A stretch of DNA of 64,000 nt, taken from contig NC_133658.1 in the NCBI RefSeq assembly GCF_037893015.1, positions 176,905,579 through 176,969,578 of the forward strand, in the 5' to 3' direction. The notes below the pieces were generated by a model that saw only the letters and a program-made list of their open reading frames with translations, had not been told where the DNA came from and searched no databases. Both the position numbers and the translations under genes were made by a program. The DNA is from Macrotis lagotis. Its lineage: Eukaryota > Chordata > Mammalia > Peramelemorphia > Peramelidae. Of the stretch, positions 23,965-35,743 are shown piece by piece; within the stretch, counting starts at the first letter, position 1; every line of letters starts with the position of its first letter.

Positions 23965-24385
23965 TTAATTTTACTTTTTTTCCAATTACATGTAAAGTTA
24001 GTTTTCAACATTCATCTTTTGTAAGATTTTGAGTTTTATATTTTTCTCCCTTTTCATTTCTCCTTCCTTTCCATGACAGTGAGTAATCTGATTTAGTTTA
24101 TACATGTACAATCATGTTAAAAGTGCAAATACTATGCTTTAGTCTTCAGACTCCATAGTTCTTTCTCTGCATGCAGATGGCATTTTTCATCACAAGTCTT
24201 AGGGAATTGTGTTTGGACAAAGTCTTTAGAGGTTCCCAATAACATATTGGATACATGCTCCAAGAAGACATCATGTATCTTTAGTGTTTTTATCTGGTTC
24301 ATTTTCTGCCTCAGTATTCCTGAGGGAGTCATCAACCACCACTGTTCTTCTAACCATTAATAACTGATCTCTCAATTGACTGTGT
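23965..24385 (-). mobile_element. L1 3' UTR fragment
   Basis: ttttccaattacatgtaaagttagttttcaacattcatc, agtgagtaatctgatttag, ttctttctctgcatgcagatggcatttttcatcac is L1 3' UTR in antisense, diverged. Confidence 0.65.
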
Positions 24386-24389
24386 CTGG

Positions 24390-24903
24390 TGATCCACTAT
24401 TTTTTTTTTTTTTTTGATTACAGGTTGATTTTAGTTTGTGAAACTATCCCAATGCACAAATGGAATCTTACCCTTTAGCTCTTGAAAATATTTACAAACT
24501 CATTACCTTTAATCCATTAAATTTTAGATTGCATATCAATTTAGATTTCTTAGTAAAATAAACTTCAGAAATTAAACATCTGAAAAAAGTTTGGCCAGGC
24601 AAATTAAGCATAAAAAGAATTTAAGGCAAGATGTTTAACTTACTTATGAGATTAATTCTGCAAATTTAAAACCATTTTAACCAAATCATTTTTATACAAT
24701 GTAATATTTACAAATGGTTCATTAAAGGGGAACAAATAAAATTCAAGTGATAACACACCAACACACCACTATTCATTTGAGTTACTATAAACATATACAC
24801 ACAAATAAGATAGCATTAAAAATTATTCTGTAATTATGATTTCCTCCAAGTCTTCCCTAAAAACTTTACCTTCTTTGTGAACAAATTCATGATCCACTAT
24901 TTT
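24390..24903 (-). pseudogene. Processed retrocopy of a mRNA 3' end (source unknown)
   Basis: A 486-bp block is flanked by gatccactattt-type direct repeats (24390-24403 and 24890-24903). It starts on the left with a T tract (24,404-24,415), that is, an A tail on the minus strand. The body matches no repeat in this window. On the minus strand it reads like an AT-rich 3' UTR ending caacctgtaatc plus poly(A), with actaaa about 20 bases before. At its 5' end a short frame ending GKVFREDLEEIIITE-stop (about 24,880-24,820) could be the tail of the parent's coding region. I do not recognise the parent. It looks like a 5'-truncated L1-mediated copy. Confidence 0.65.
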
Positions 24904-25597
24904 AATTGCTTGGAACACAAGCAGCTGCTGCATCTTTGTAGCAACTATCCAATCTTTTCATGAAGAGCCTTTTATTTAAAAAAAAATGTAAGAGTTCAGT
25001 ATTCCTGTCCTTTCACTTTCTGTTATTTTTCTACTCTCCAGTCTTAGGATACAAATCAAATTTCTTTTCAATATCTTCAGTTCCTTAATATCCTTTCTTT
25101 GTACATGGAAACCATTCCTCTTTCTCTCCTCTTCCATTATGTCTCCCTTCTCCATCACCACCCACCCCCAAATGTGGAAAGGCATTCCTCAACGTTATTC
25201 ATAGCTTTTGAACGTAGATAAATTATTTGACAAAAACAGAAGGAAAAGTAATTGCACATTCAGTAAAAGTCACTACAGAATTGTCTCTGCCCTCTATTTA
25301 CTATGAAATACTCTTGTATTTCTGTTTGTGAGCATTTAAAACTTATACCTTTAGCACCTTGTGAAAATCTTAAACAGTGAACTGCATCTTAAAAGGTTTT
25401 CCCCTATTTTTAACAGACACAGAAATGAAAAAAAAACATTTCCATATACAAAGGAGGATAGGAAAAGAAAAGGATTTTTTAAAAAAAAGAATGGCTACTA
25501 TGTTCAACTTGCTTTCTAAAAAGTATATAATTCAATATTTTTCTTTTACATCTGTCCTGTTACTTTCATAACTTCCTTCAGTGCATTTAAAATGCTT

Positions 25598-25797
25598 TAA
25601 TGACCCTCTTTTTATAAATAAAATTTTTTTTAGAGTTTTTTTTTTGGCAAGACATTGGGTCTAAGTGACTTGCCCAAGATCACATAGCTAAGGAATTTTT
25701 AAGTGTCTGAGGATGGATTTGAGCTCAGGTCCTCCTGACTCCAGGGCTGGTGCTCTATCCACTGTGCCACCTAGCTGTCCTAATGACCCTCTTTTTA
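25598..25797 (-). mobile_element. WSINE1-type SINE with 17-bp target-site duplication
   Basis: The body is 25615-25780. Perfect flanks taatgaccctcttttta lie at 25598-25614 and 25781-25797. Young insertion by this criterion. Confidence 0.93.
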
Positions 25798-25841
25798 AAA
25801 AAAAAATTATACTTTATTCTAGTTAGTAAAAATCTTCCTTC

Positions 25842-26429
25842 TCAATCTCCCATATTTTTTAAATTTATTTTTATTAAAGATATTATTTGAGTTTTACAAT
25901 TTTCCCTCCAATCTTGCCCCCCCCCCCCCCCCCCCCCACGGAAAGCACTCTGTCAGTCTTTACTTTGTTTGCATGTTGTACATTGATCCAAATTGGGTGT
26001 GATGAGAGAGAAATCATATCCTTAAAGAAGAGAAGTCTAAGAGGTAACAAGATCAGACAATAAGATATCTGTTTTTTTCTAAATTAAAGGGGATAGTCCT
26101 TGTACTTTGTTCAAACTCCACAGCTCCTTATCTGGATACAGATGGCACTCTCCTTTGCAGACAGCCCAAAATTGTTCCCGATTGTTGCACTGGTGGAATG
26201 AGCAAGTCCTTCAAGGTTGAACATCACTCCCATGTTGCTGTTAGGGTGTACAGTGTTTTTCTGGTTCTGCTCATCTCACTCAGCATCAGTTCATGCAAAT
26301 CCCTCCAGGCTTCCCTGAAATCCTGTCCTTCCTGGTTTCTAATAGAACAATAGTGTTCCATGACATACATATACCACAGTTTGCTAAGCCATTCCCCAAT
26401 TGAAGGACATTTACTTGTCAATCTCCCAT
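25842..26429 (-). mobile_element. L1, 5'-truncated, with 12-bp target-site duplication
   Basis: The insert at 25854-26417 is flanked by perfect tcaatctcccat (25842-25853 and 26418-26429). On the minus strand the frame from 26,421 reads SKCPSIGEWLSKLWYMYVME, HYCSIRNQ and SRTRKTLYTLTATWE, the very end of L1 ORF2, followed by the 3' UTR. A run of C (25,917-25,937) replaces a C-rich patch of the family. It belongs to the same young subfamily as 15,957-16,943 and 62,868-63,280. Confidence 0.92.
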
Positions 26430-27042
26430 CTTAAACCTCTCCAATTGAAAACAAAAAAACAAAACAAAACAAAATCCAATATAAACATGTATAGTCAATC
26501 AAAATAAAATTTGATATTAGCTATGTTCCCCCCCATTCTCATTCTTCATTTGTGATTTTAATAACCACCGTATTTGAACCCTAATATCTCAATTCCCAAT
26601 GTGCTGTAAAAATGGCACATGGATGAAGTTGGGTAGTATAGCTGAACAAAAAGAAATACATATTGAGGAATCTGTGCTGGAGGTGTCACAACCTTGAAAG
26701 CATTGATTTTATTCTTTTTCTTCTTTCGTTTGAACACACACATAAATTGGCAAAGAAAGACCCTGAGCATTTTTGTATACACAGAAGAATATAACTTAAC
26801 ACTCCTCCTCTCCCCCCAATCCCTTCAATTTTTCCTGAAACATCAGGAAATATTTTTGATTTTAACTATTCCCTCAACAATGTTTTCCTCCTTTTTAATT
26901 CCTGTTCTCTATCTTGGTTATTTCCCGTTTGAGTTTGATATGCTTCTATACTTTATTCTCCATATGGTCGACCCTGCTTTTCCTAAGCAAAAAAGATATA
27001 ACATATATTATATAATTATTATATAACATTCTATTAGAATGA

Positions 27043-27190
27043 GGTTTTTTTTTTTTTTTGGCAAGGCAGTGGGGTTAAGTGACTTGCCCAAGATCACATA
27101 GCCAAGAATTAGTGTCTAAAAGTATATAAATTTGGTTTCTTCTGACTCCAGGGCTAATGCTCTATCCACTTTACAACCTAGCTGCTCCAT
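27043..27190 (-). mobile_element. WSINE1-type SINE, diverged
   Basis: A T tract, then ggcaaggcagtggggttaagtgacttgcc to ccactttacaacctagctgc. Several changes and a short internal loss relative to other copies. 26,440-27,030 has no recognisable feature. Confidence 0.82.
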
Positions 27191-27299
27191 TGTTCTTCTA
27201 AAACCTTCTATTATCTCTTACTCCATCTTCATATACTTTAAATTTCCCATATACCTTAATCAAGGAATGGGTGTTTCCTCAGTCAAACTGAAAGCTGAT

Positions 27300-27525
27300 T
27301 AAAAACCTTAACTTAAAAAGGCTCAGATCTCCCACTGGATCCAGGGTTATTTCCAGTTGTACTGATTTCATCTAGTTTCTGGACTCAGATGACTCCAGAG
27401 GAGAAAGTGATGCTGGTGACTTTAAACAGCTCTCCCTCACTTGACTGTAAATCACTTTTGCATTTCATGGCATCACTTCTCTGATGTCATGGTTCTTTTA
27501 GACAATGAATGACAAACAGCAATAG
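27300..27525 (+). mobile_element. SINE with RTE-like tail, copy B (head missing)
   Basis: Starts within the second module (actggatccagggttatttccagttgtactgatttc) and continues gagaaagtgatgctggtgactt to catggcatcacttctctgatgtcatgg, then gacaatgaatgacaaacagc. Same tail as copy A. Confidence 0.7.
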
Positions 27526-28732
27526 CATCAACAACATTCTCAATTATTGGAAACAATCTTTTCACTCTCTTCTTCCTTCTTTCTCCAGTTTTGTATTCCT
27601 CTTACCTCATCTACTCTTCTCTTTTCCCCACATCAAATCCTCAGAAAAAAACCAATACACTCCCCAAGGCTGTTGTTTTCTTGACTCCCTCAATTCATTT
27701 TATGTTCATTAAGTTTCTAAAGGGTTATTTTTTCTTCTTTTCCTATTAGATTGCTAGCACTGCATCATCATACAACCCATTACAATTGATCAAATACATT
27801 TAGCTTTTATTTTTGGTTGTAAGCCTATATCTTTGCCTTTTAGAATATTGTATTCCACTATCTCTCAAACATAATAGAAGACATCAGATCTTGTGTGATC
27901 CTGACTGTGATTGTTTGGTAATTATGCTGATTTCTAGATACTTGTGGTATTTTTCTCTTAGATATGAGAGTTTTATATTTTGATCATGACATTCTTTTCT
28001 TTGTGAAGTTTCTTTCTTTTCACAAGTGCTTGTATTATATCTGTACTTTGTTTCTCTGTTCTAAAAGATCCTGGCAATATTCTTTTATGATTTTATGAAA
28101 TACAGTGTCTAAGCTTTTATTTGCTAATCTCTCCAGTTTAAGATACTAAATTGGATTCTTCTGCCAGTTTTAGACTCTGTTGCATTTTGGGGTTTGGATG
28201 ATTGGTCCTGATTTTTTTTTTCCCCTGGGTCTCCTAAGTTTCTGGATTTACTTGTGTATTTCAGAGTTAATCTCTCTTTTCTCTTGCCTGCCTTGGATCT
28301 TTGAGGTTCAGAGCACTAGAGCATCAGGGCATCTTTTGAATCTCAGGACAGTATTGAGGACTTGAGTACTTGGAACCAGGTCTGTATTAGTCTGAGTCTT
28401 TCTACTTTCTTCCTAGTGTGTACTTCTCCTACTGGTTTGAATGTAGGAGTGGTATAGTATAGAGTCAATCAGGCAGGCATTATGGTGAGTCACACAGTTG
28501 ACCAAGAGGTATATAGAATGCAAAATTCTGCAATTTCTTGTTGATTGCAACCAAACATTTAAATTTATATAACAAAATGTGGGTTTAAACTCCAAAATGT
28601 CTTATAAGAATATATCACATGATACAACACTTCTTACTAAATAAAATTAAGAAATAACTGTTCAATCATATCAAAATTATTAATGTCAAGGGAGGCACAG
28701 GGAGATGTATATATTGTTTGTCACTATCATTG

Positions 28733-28815
28733 AGTCTAGTGACTTAGCACAGCCCCCCCCCCCCCCCCCCCCGCCCCACTTAAATCAGATATCATTGTCT
28801 TCCTTAAAAATTTAA
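28733..28815 (+). repeat. RTE-tail SINE fragment with poly(C) expansion
   Basis: gtgacttagcacagc followed by a long C tract (28,750-28,772) and ccacttaaatca matches the 'gtgacttagcac...ctcactcaaatcc' stretch of the RTE-tail SINE. The C-rich spot has expanded. 27,530-28,733 holds nothing else that I recognise. Confidence 0.5.
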
Positions 28816-29539
28816 GACAACTATATTTGTGCCAGGTATCAGGCACTATGCTGATTGTTCACTTTGAAAAAAATTGAGTCTTCACAACATGAACCTAGTT
28901 CTATTTTGTTGGGTTTCAGAACTGGGACCATGATTAGTAGGTACAGCCGAGACATTTGTATGTGCTGCTAGAGGTGAAAATTTTGGATTAGCATAAGACA
29001 GATCAGAGCAAGAAGCCAAGAATGTTTTCATTAAACAGGAATGAAAGTTGGTGGTTTGAAGATGATCTGATACCGTCATAGTTCCAACCATAAATAATAC
29101 TGAATAGTGATCTGGTGACATTTTCATGACCCTCTGGGAAGCTTCTGGAAAAACAAAATCTTTGAGTTCTTGGGGAAGTATGGTTGAAGGTCTGAGAAGA
29201 AGGCCTATACGGATGAATAGTCCATTGAGAGACAGGTGTGTTGTCAGTCTAATAATGTTGGTGAAACATTGTGGTACCTTGTATGCCCTAAGTTGCTATC
29301 TGTCACCAGATATCTTGTACTAATGCTTTACTCTGCATTCTGGAACACTGTGATGCCTTGCTTATATGGAAGGAAAAGTCATACTCAAAGACTAAGGATT
29401 CCTACAGCATCCAAACCATCAAAAATCCTATTTCCTCTCAAACCAGGCCATGGAATGAAATGGTTCCAGAAAAGACAATTGAGAAGGATGTGTTTACATA
29501 ACATACCCCTCACCATAATTATGTCTGTGCTGATCTGGG

Positions 29540-29630
29540 AGTATAAAGAAAGGGGGAAAATAGTGTTGCCCTTAAGGAACTCATAATCTAATGAGGGAGG
29601 CAAGTACTAATGAAACAGGGTATTTTATTA
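29540..29630 (-). repeat. L2 3' end fragment
   Basis: gtgttgcccttaaggaactcataatctaatgaggg is the L2 terminus in antisense. 28,815-29,540 contains no firm feature. Confidence 0.5.
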
Positions 29631-30442
29631 ATAACAGATGCTTATGTGTGCAGGTAAAAGTGTACTGATTATATCAAGCCCCATAATGTTACAGGATTTC
29701 CTCAATATGGTCTTAGATCACTGAAAAGAGAGTTTTCTAACAATCCATATAGGAAAACTAAATAAAAAATGTTTGCCTTCTAGAGTTTAATATGCAGATG
29801 AATTGCCAGTTTATGGAGTTAGTGGATTGGTAGTTATAATTCAGACATGTACTTTTGGGCCTCATCTGATGTTTATGTTCACTGAAAGGGTTATTTTTAA
29901 AAAGTATCTTTCAAGTAATCTTGAGTGATTTTGATGTATAGATGATTAATGCTTTTTTGAAAATGATCGTGATGTTTTATTGAATCAAATACCTTTTCAT
30001 AATAAACAGACTATTAAAAAAGTTAGGATTTTCTATTCTGTTTATCTTTCAGTTAATTATGGAATGGTAAAGAAATGCAGAATTGTTGAGTATCCTTTGC
30101 AAAGACCTGCTTCCCTTCTATTAGTGTCCTCAAAATAAAAAGCTTAGCATTGACATTCACTTTAACAATCAACCCAAATCCATTTGAGAATAAAAGCAGA
30201 AAGAGGACAATAAACAGAATAGAAAAGATTAGTTAAAAATCATTTTAACTGTTTTTTTTTTCCTTTATGGATAGAGGAACCATCACATTTACACCCTAAC
30301 ATCACAGTTCTGGATGTGATATGGGGAGGAAGAATTAGCAATAAAGAGAAAAAAAAGTGTGGGGTTAAAAAAATTTAAATTCTGGAAAAATAGGAAAAAC
30401 AGATTTTGAAGAATTTTAAAAGCTAGAGGTGTTAGTTTTATT

Positions 30443-30443
<1 letters not shown>

Positions 30444-30473
<30 letters not shown>

Positions 30474-30474
30474 G
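30444..30474. repeat. (AAT)n microsatellite
   Basis: About ten AAT/TAA units within intron 1. The adjoining 30,490-30,720 (ctatgctttaggaaaatcacattggcaaatatgtgg) resembles antisense L2. Confidence 0.9.
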
Positions 30475-31124
30475 CCCCTGGAGTTTATTGAAGGAGAATA
30501 CCATAGTAAGACCTATGCTTTAGGAAAATCACATTGGCAAATATGTGGTAAATGGATTAGAATGGGAAGACACTTGAGATCCAGAGACAACAGGTTAATA
30601 CAGCAAATCAAGCAAAAGGTGTTGGGTGTCAAAATCAGGGTGGTACCTATGTTAGTGATGAGCTGGAGAACCTGTGCAAGAAATCTTGTGGATGTAAACA
30701 TCAAAGGTATAGGAAAATATTGAGTCAAAAAAAAGGTGAGTGAAAGAATTTAACTACTATTCCTATCTCCCTTCCATATAAAATCTTTACGAGTAAATGA
30801 TTTTACAGTTCAGTTTTATTATGAATACAACATAGTAAGGTGGGTAAAAATTTACAATGTTATAAGATCAAATTTTTTAGGTAGGTGGCAAACTTCATGC
30901 TTAATTTTCTTTTTAATTTCTAGACACTAGCAAATATTTGCAAGTAAACACATAAATGATAATTCCAACTCTAAAATAGATTTTTGTACAAAATTATCTT
31001 TGCATGAATTTATATAAGTAATGTCCTTGGTGGTGGAAATCCATAACATCTGTGTTGATTTTCCTTTAGGGTGATTCCTCTTCTGAGTTTCTTTTTCTTT
31101 GGAAATATGCAATTTTTTCAATAG

Positions 31125-31288
31125 AAGATGATAATTGTGGAGAATGATCATGGAGAAGGGAATGAGTTCAGCAGAAAGTCTGCCTTCCAAATCACCTCAG
31201 GTTATGGCTGTTAAAGTAACAGCCAAAGAGCATGAAACAAAACTACCCCATAAAGAGAAGCGTGTAGGATTTGTGTTGGTGCATGCAG
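31125..31288 (+). CDS. TASP1: TASP1 exon 2, first coding exon (residues 1-48)
   Basis: Taspase 1 is an Ntn-hydrolase of the type 2 asparaginase family. It cleaves itself to an active alpha/beta enzyme and cuts nuclear factors such as KMT2A/MLL and TFIIA after Asp. The acceptor is ttttttcaatag at 31,124, the donor is gcag|gtaaga at 31,289, and translation starts at 31,144. The peptide begins MIMEKGMSSAESLPSKSPQ and ends GFVLVHA(G). Human has MTMEKGMSSGEGLPSRSSQ and GFVLVHAG: same length, no gaps. FVLVHAG is the conserved first strand of the fold. A second in-frame ATG at 31,150 has a better context (A at -3, G at +4), so either may be used. Exon ends in phase 1. Identification is very secure. 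Confidence 0.96.
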
Positions 31289-32379
31289 GTAAGACATGAA
31301 ATAATGAATTTGGAAGATACACAAACACATTCATACATATATAATGGTGAATTATGACATCTGTAAATAAAATAAATGAATTTTACAGGTAGCAGTGAGA
31401 ACTTCTGAAGGATTTGAATGTGACAACTGAGTTTAGGAAAGTGAATTTTTAAAATATTTAAATTAGAATGTTTTATGAGATAATCTATAGAAAAATAGAG
31501 GGTTTTTTGCATGCCATTGACAAATTCTTTAATTTTGGTGAGACAGTGAAACCAAACTAGAATGAAGAAATTTTCAAACTCATCTTTACCAGTTCATTTA
31601 TTTTGTAGATGGGGAAAGTAGAAACCCAATGAAGTGAACCATTCACAATCATGAAGCTGGTTTTTAGTTTCTAGATAATTTCTAGTCTAGTCTTTTTTCC
31701 TTGTACTGTACTCTTATTCCTGCTTTGAAATGAGTTTGATGGATGTAGAGAAAATACATCCTATAGCGGCACATTAATCTGAATCTAGCTTAATTTTTTT
31801 GAGCATATTCACTGTGAGGTAGTTGCTACTCTTTTCAGGACCATTTTGGGGATTAAATTGCCTATAATATGTAATGACTTATTTGGGTTTCTGTGTAGCC
31901 TGATTAGGACACAGGATAGCTAACCTCTGGCTTAATCTAGTATTTAAGACTATCTGGTACTTAGTGTTGAATAGTGGCATGACCCTCATACTTCCCTGGG
32001 TGCCTGTGATTATCCAAAGATGACTACACTGAAATAATAATCAATGTTAGTTTCCACATGGGGATAAAGTCTGACTATTCACCTCCTGCTTCTAGTTCAA
32101 TAATGGTATATTATTCAATAATGGTATAATATAATGGTATATTATATTTGGCTCCTGTGGTTTGGCAGTTCTTTATTCTGTTTACTACTTTTGTAAACAT
32201 AAAATTCATGGTTGCTTATCTATGATCTTACAGGGAAGATAAAAGGCACATCTTTGTCTTCTGGCCCATTTGTTTGATAGCTTACTTTGGGCTTCTGACT
32301 CCACCTTTCTATTAAGACTTCTTTCAAAGTTTTGAATAAAATCTCCTGTAAAGCTAATGGGTAATCTTGTCAGCTTTTT

Positions 32380-33610
32380 GATTCTCCTTGACTATTTTGC
32401 ATCTTTTGATATTGTTGATCATCTTCTCCTGCATACTCTTCTCTTACTTAGATGTTCACAACACTCCTCTTACTTGCTGTCTAACCTTTGATTTCCTTCA
32501 TTGATTTGTACTCTTATAACTGACTCCCTGTTTTCACTGTTCTTAAAATGTCTAGCCTTTTTTTTTTACAAATATTCTTTTCCTTTGATACAAAGGGTTA
32601 AATTATCTTGTCTGTTCATAAGACTTCTCAATCTATCTCTCAATCTCTATTTCTAGGTTTCTAACTGTTTTGACATTCCCACTAGGACATTTCCCTGGCA
32701 TCTTAAACTTATTGTATACAGACCTAAACTCATCATCTTAAACCTAAACAGACTTCTTTTGACTTTATTATTCTTTTGCTATTACCATTCTCCCAGTCAT
32801 ATAGGTTCCAAATCTCTGGGTCAATTTAGACTCTTCCTTCTGCCTTGTCCTTTACATCTCATCAGTTGTCTAATCCTCTAGATCCTAATTTCTTAATTCC
32901 TTTTATCTGGGTTTTTCCACCTCTTGTTGTCTTCATTCCAGTTCACATTTTACTCATCTCTCCTTTAGATTATTCTAACTTTAACAAGTCTCCCTGCCTC
33001 TGGATTACTCACCAGAGGACCCAACACAACCTTTCAAAATAACCTTTCTAATGCATAAGCTCCTTTCACTTCTATTCAAAAATCTTCAGTAGCTTCCTGT
33101 TGCCTATAGGAAAAAAGTGAATTTCTTTCTTTCTGAATATGACTACCTACAACATTATATTTCCAGTCCCCTTTCATATTATTTTCCCTTTTATATGCTA
33201 TGTTCCAGCCAAAAAAGACTTCTATCCATTTCTTGGGTTTATCTTGCTCCTGTGTGTTGTAAAGGTCATTCTCACTGCCTGGAATAAATTCCTTCTTTAG
33301 TCCCTTCTTGTTGGAGGTTTTTCTTTAACTCATATGGTATCTGCCTTTATCCTACCTTGACCCCACCAACATGAAAGTGTTCTCTCCTTTCTCAGATTTT
33401 TCTAGAGTATTTTGTTTTCTTTAACCCAATCATACTTCATATTGTATTTGATTTATATGTATATATTCTGTTTATTCTCTCTGCCCTGTTAGTAAGTTAC
33501 TTGAAATCTAGGACTCTATAATTTTTCATTAAAACAAAATCTCCAGCATCTAATATAGTACTTTGCACATATAGGGCACTTAATATATATTTGACATAAT
33601 TTGAATTGAT
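32380..33610 (+). repeat. L2, about 1.2 kb, including the 3' end
   Basis: An unusually long diverged L2: cctccctggatt-type blocks such as aacaagtctccctgcctctgg, aaaatcttcagtagcttcctgttgcctatagg, cattctcactgcctggaataaattcc and catctaatatagtactttgcacatatagggcacttaatatat, in the L2 order through to the end. No frame of any length. Confidence 0.7.
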
Positions 33611-33629
33611 TTTGGCTTCTAGTTGGGTC

Positions 33630-34040
33630 TGTGCAAATACTGAGCAGGCAGACTGGGTTCAGAATCAGGTGACCTTGGTTGAGACTCTGACTCTAATATC
33701 CTCCCTTTTATTTGAGCTGTTTTTCTGAGCATAGTTTCTTCATTTGTAAAATGAGCAAATGAATTTATTTCCTTCTTGGTTAAATATTAAAATAAATCTT
33801 AGGATAGGATGTGGTGAGATATTTTATTTTATCAGTTTAGGAAATACATGCAAGAAGTTTCCTCCACCAAAGTAGATTGACTTGTCTGCAGTTTATGGAC
33901 TTAGAGAATTGTTTTGAGTACTGAGAAGTTATATGACTTGACCAAGGTAATGCAGCTGGTATATCAGAGGTGGGACTTGAAGGCAGTCTTCCTGACTCAA
34001 AAATTGGCTCTCTATCCGCTATTCTGTAATTCCCTCTAGA
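33630..34040. repeat. Two MIR fragments
   Basis: 33,640-33,790 is MIR in + orientation (agaatcaggtgaccttggttgag, ttcttcatttgtaaaatgag). 33,915-34,035 is MIR in antisense (atatgacttgaccaaggtaatgcagctgg, gggacttgaaggcagtcttcctgactc). Confidence 0.6.
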
Positions 34041-34208
34041 GATATTAATAGGAGCTCATGTTCAAGGCCTTGTTTCATGTTGATTATTTTTCTGTAATTG
34101 TTACTGGAAGGTCAAAGGAAGATCATTAATTCTGGGGAGACAAATTTATAGATTTTGAACTGTCTGAAATCTTAATGATAGATTATTGATTAGTTTTCTT
34201 CCCCCTAG

Positions 34209-34276
34209 GTGCAGGTTATCATTCTGAATCCAAAGCTAAAGAATATAAACATGTATGCAAACGAGCCTGTCAAAAG
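34209..34276 (+). CDS. TASP1: TASP1 exon 3 (residues 49-71)
   Basis: 68 bp between ccccctag and the donor caaaag|gtatgg. Joined in phase 1 to exon 2 it encodes GAGYHSESKAKEYKHVCKRACQK, identical to human TASP1 over this stretch. This completes the HAGAGYHS motif near the front of the asparaginase-like fold and the first helix. Ends in phase 0. The donor has g-t-a-t-g-g rather than the optimal gtaagt. Confidence 0.96.
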
Positions 34277-35743
34277 GTATGGACAAATTTTAAGTTCTAA
34301 ATATTAAACCTTTTCTGTTTTATATATAGTCGTTGTTTCACTTGAATTTAATTTACTAGGGTCATATTGATGAACCATTTTGAGTTTGTTTTATGAAATT
34401 GCTTTGCTCCTATTTGTCTGATTTTATTTCAAATGTTCTTTTGTCCTCATATTAAAGTATGTCTTTGGAATTGATTTCTTGCTCTAGGCTTCCTCCTCAC
34501 CTCTTGTGTATAAGTAGGTACCACATATCCCTCTCTAATACTCTGGAAAATCATGAACCTCTATAAAAGTGGTAGGGAAAACAGTTCCAAAGCATTTACT
34601 TTGGTATTATCAAAAAAAAAGAGAGAAAAGAATTAAAATAGGTACTAATATTGTGAAATTATTCTATATGTTTCCTTCTGTTTTTCATCACTTAGTTTGT
34701 ACCACAGTAACCTCATTTTTATTTGTTTTTTTTTTTTTAGCTATTCACACTTATGATTTTCCCTTTGGTTTTTGAGGTTTTGTTGGTTTTTTCTAAATGT
34801 AAATTTTTGAATGCTTAACATGGGATTTTTGGATCACAGAAATATTTATTGAATTTGTTTTATTTTGGTTTTGACTACTATTTTTGCAAGCAAATCTCCC
34901 ATTTGTTTTTATGCAAATGGTGTTAATTACATATACTAAATCAAATAAATACATGTCTTTTAGTCCTCTATTATTTATGCAGACTGAAATAGACATTATA
35001 ACGTATTTAAAACAGACATTTTTTGCTATGATTGAAATGCAGTATGTAAATTTTAAATATTATTACTAATGTTGATTTTTACAATTTTTAAGCAATATAT
35101 GAAATGCTAAAGATAAAGATGGGGAACTGTAACTTTTTATAATGCTACTAAAACTCATACTTAAGTCTCAAAACTCAGCATATATTTGTTATTTTTTGGA
35201 TATTCTAATCCAGTTTCTTCATTTTGCAGCTGTTTAATTGAAAATTGCCCTTGCGTAGAGAGACATTTACTTTAATTTTTATTTTTATAACATACCGTGC
35301 TTCCAGTTTAAAAGTAGTTATATCTCATTCAAATGGATTGTCCATATTCTTTATTATCTGAAGATATAGTAACAATAAAAAGTTCTGTCATCTTAATTTT
35401 TTTCCTATAAATATCTGGGATGAAAATATTTTAGAATTTATATAGAGCTACTAAATATGGCATAGAAACATCACATTAAATATTTTATAATTTTATATTG
35501 ATTCAACTTATATTGAGGATTTATGGGGATTGAATTGGGATTTGATTGGAATTGAATCTTAACTCCTCCTCACTATGTGACCTTGGTCTCATGGTTTAAT
35601 CATCTGGAAAATTAAGATTAGACTTGATGATTTCTGAGGGGTTTCAGCTCTTAAATGTACAAATTTAAATTTTAAAAATGTATGCTGTAATAAAGTTGTA
35701 TTAAATTAATTTTTAAATGAAGTTGCTTCCACTTTTTCTGCAG
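34277..35743 (+). other. TASP1: TASP1 intron 3
   Basis: GT at 34,277 to ttttctgcag at 35,743. Contains one member of a diverged direct repeat (34,911-35,018) and a MIR piece at about 35,540-35,650; otherwise AT-rich. Confidence 0.93.

Larger units (their letters stand above)
31289..34208 (+). other. TASP1: TASP1 intron 2
   Basis: GT at 31,289 to AG at 34,207-34,208 (tttcttccccctag). Holds a long L2 copy and MIR pieces; 31,300-32,370 has nothing recognisable. Confidence 0.93.
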
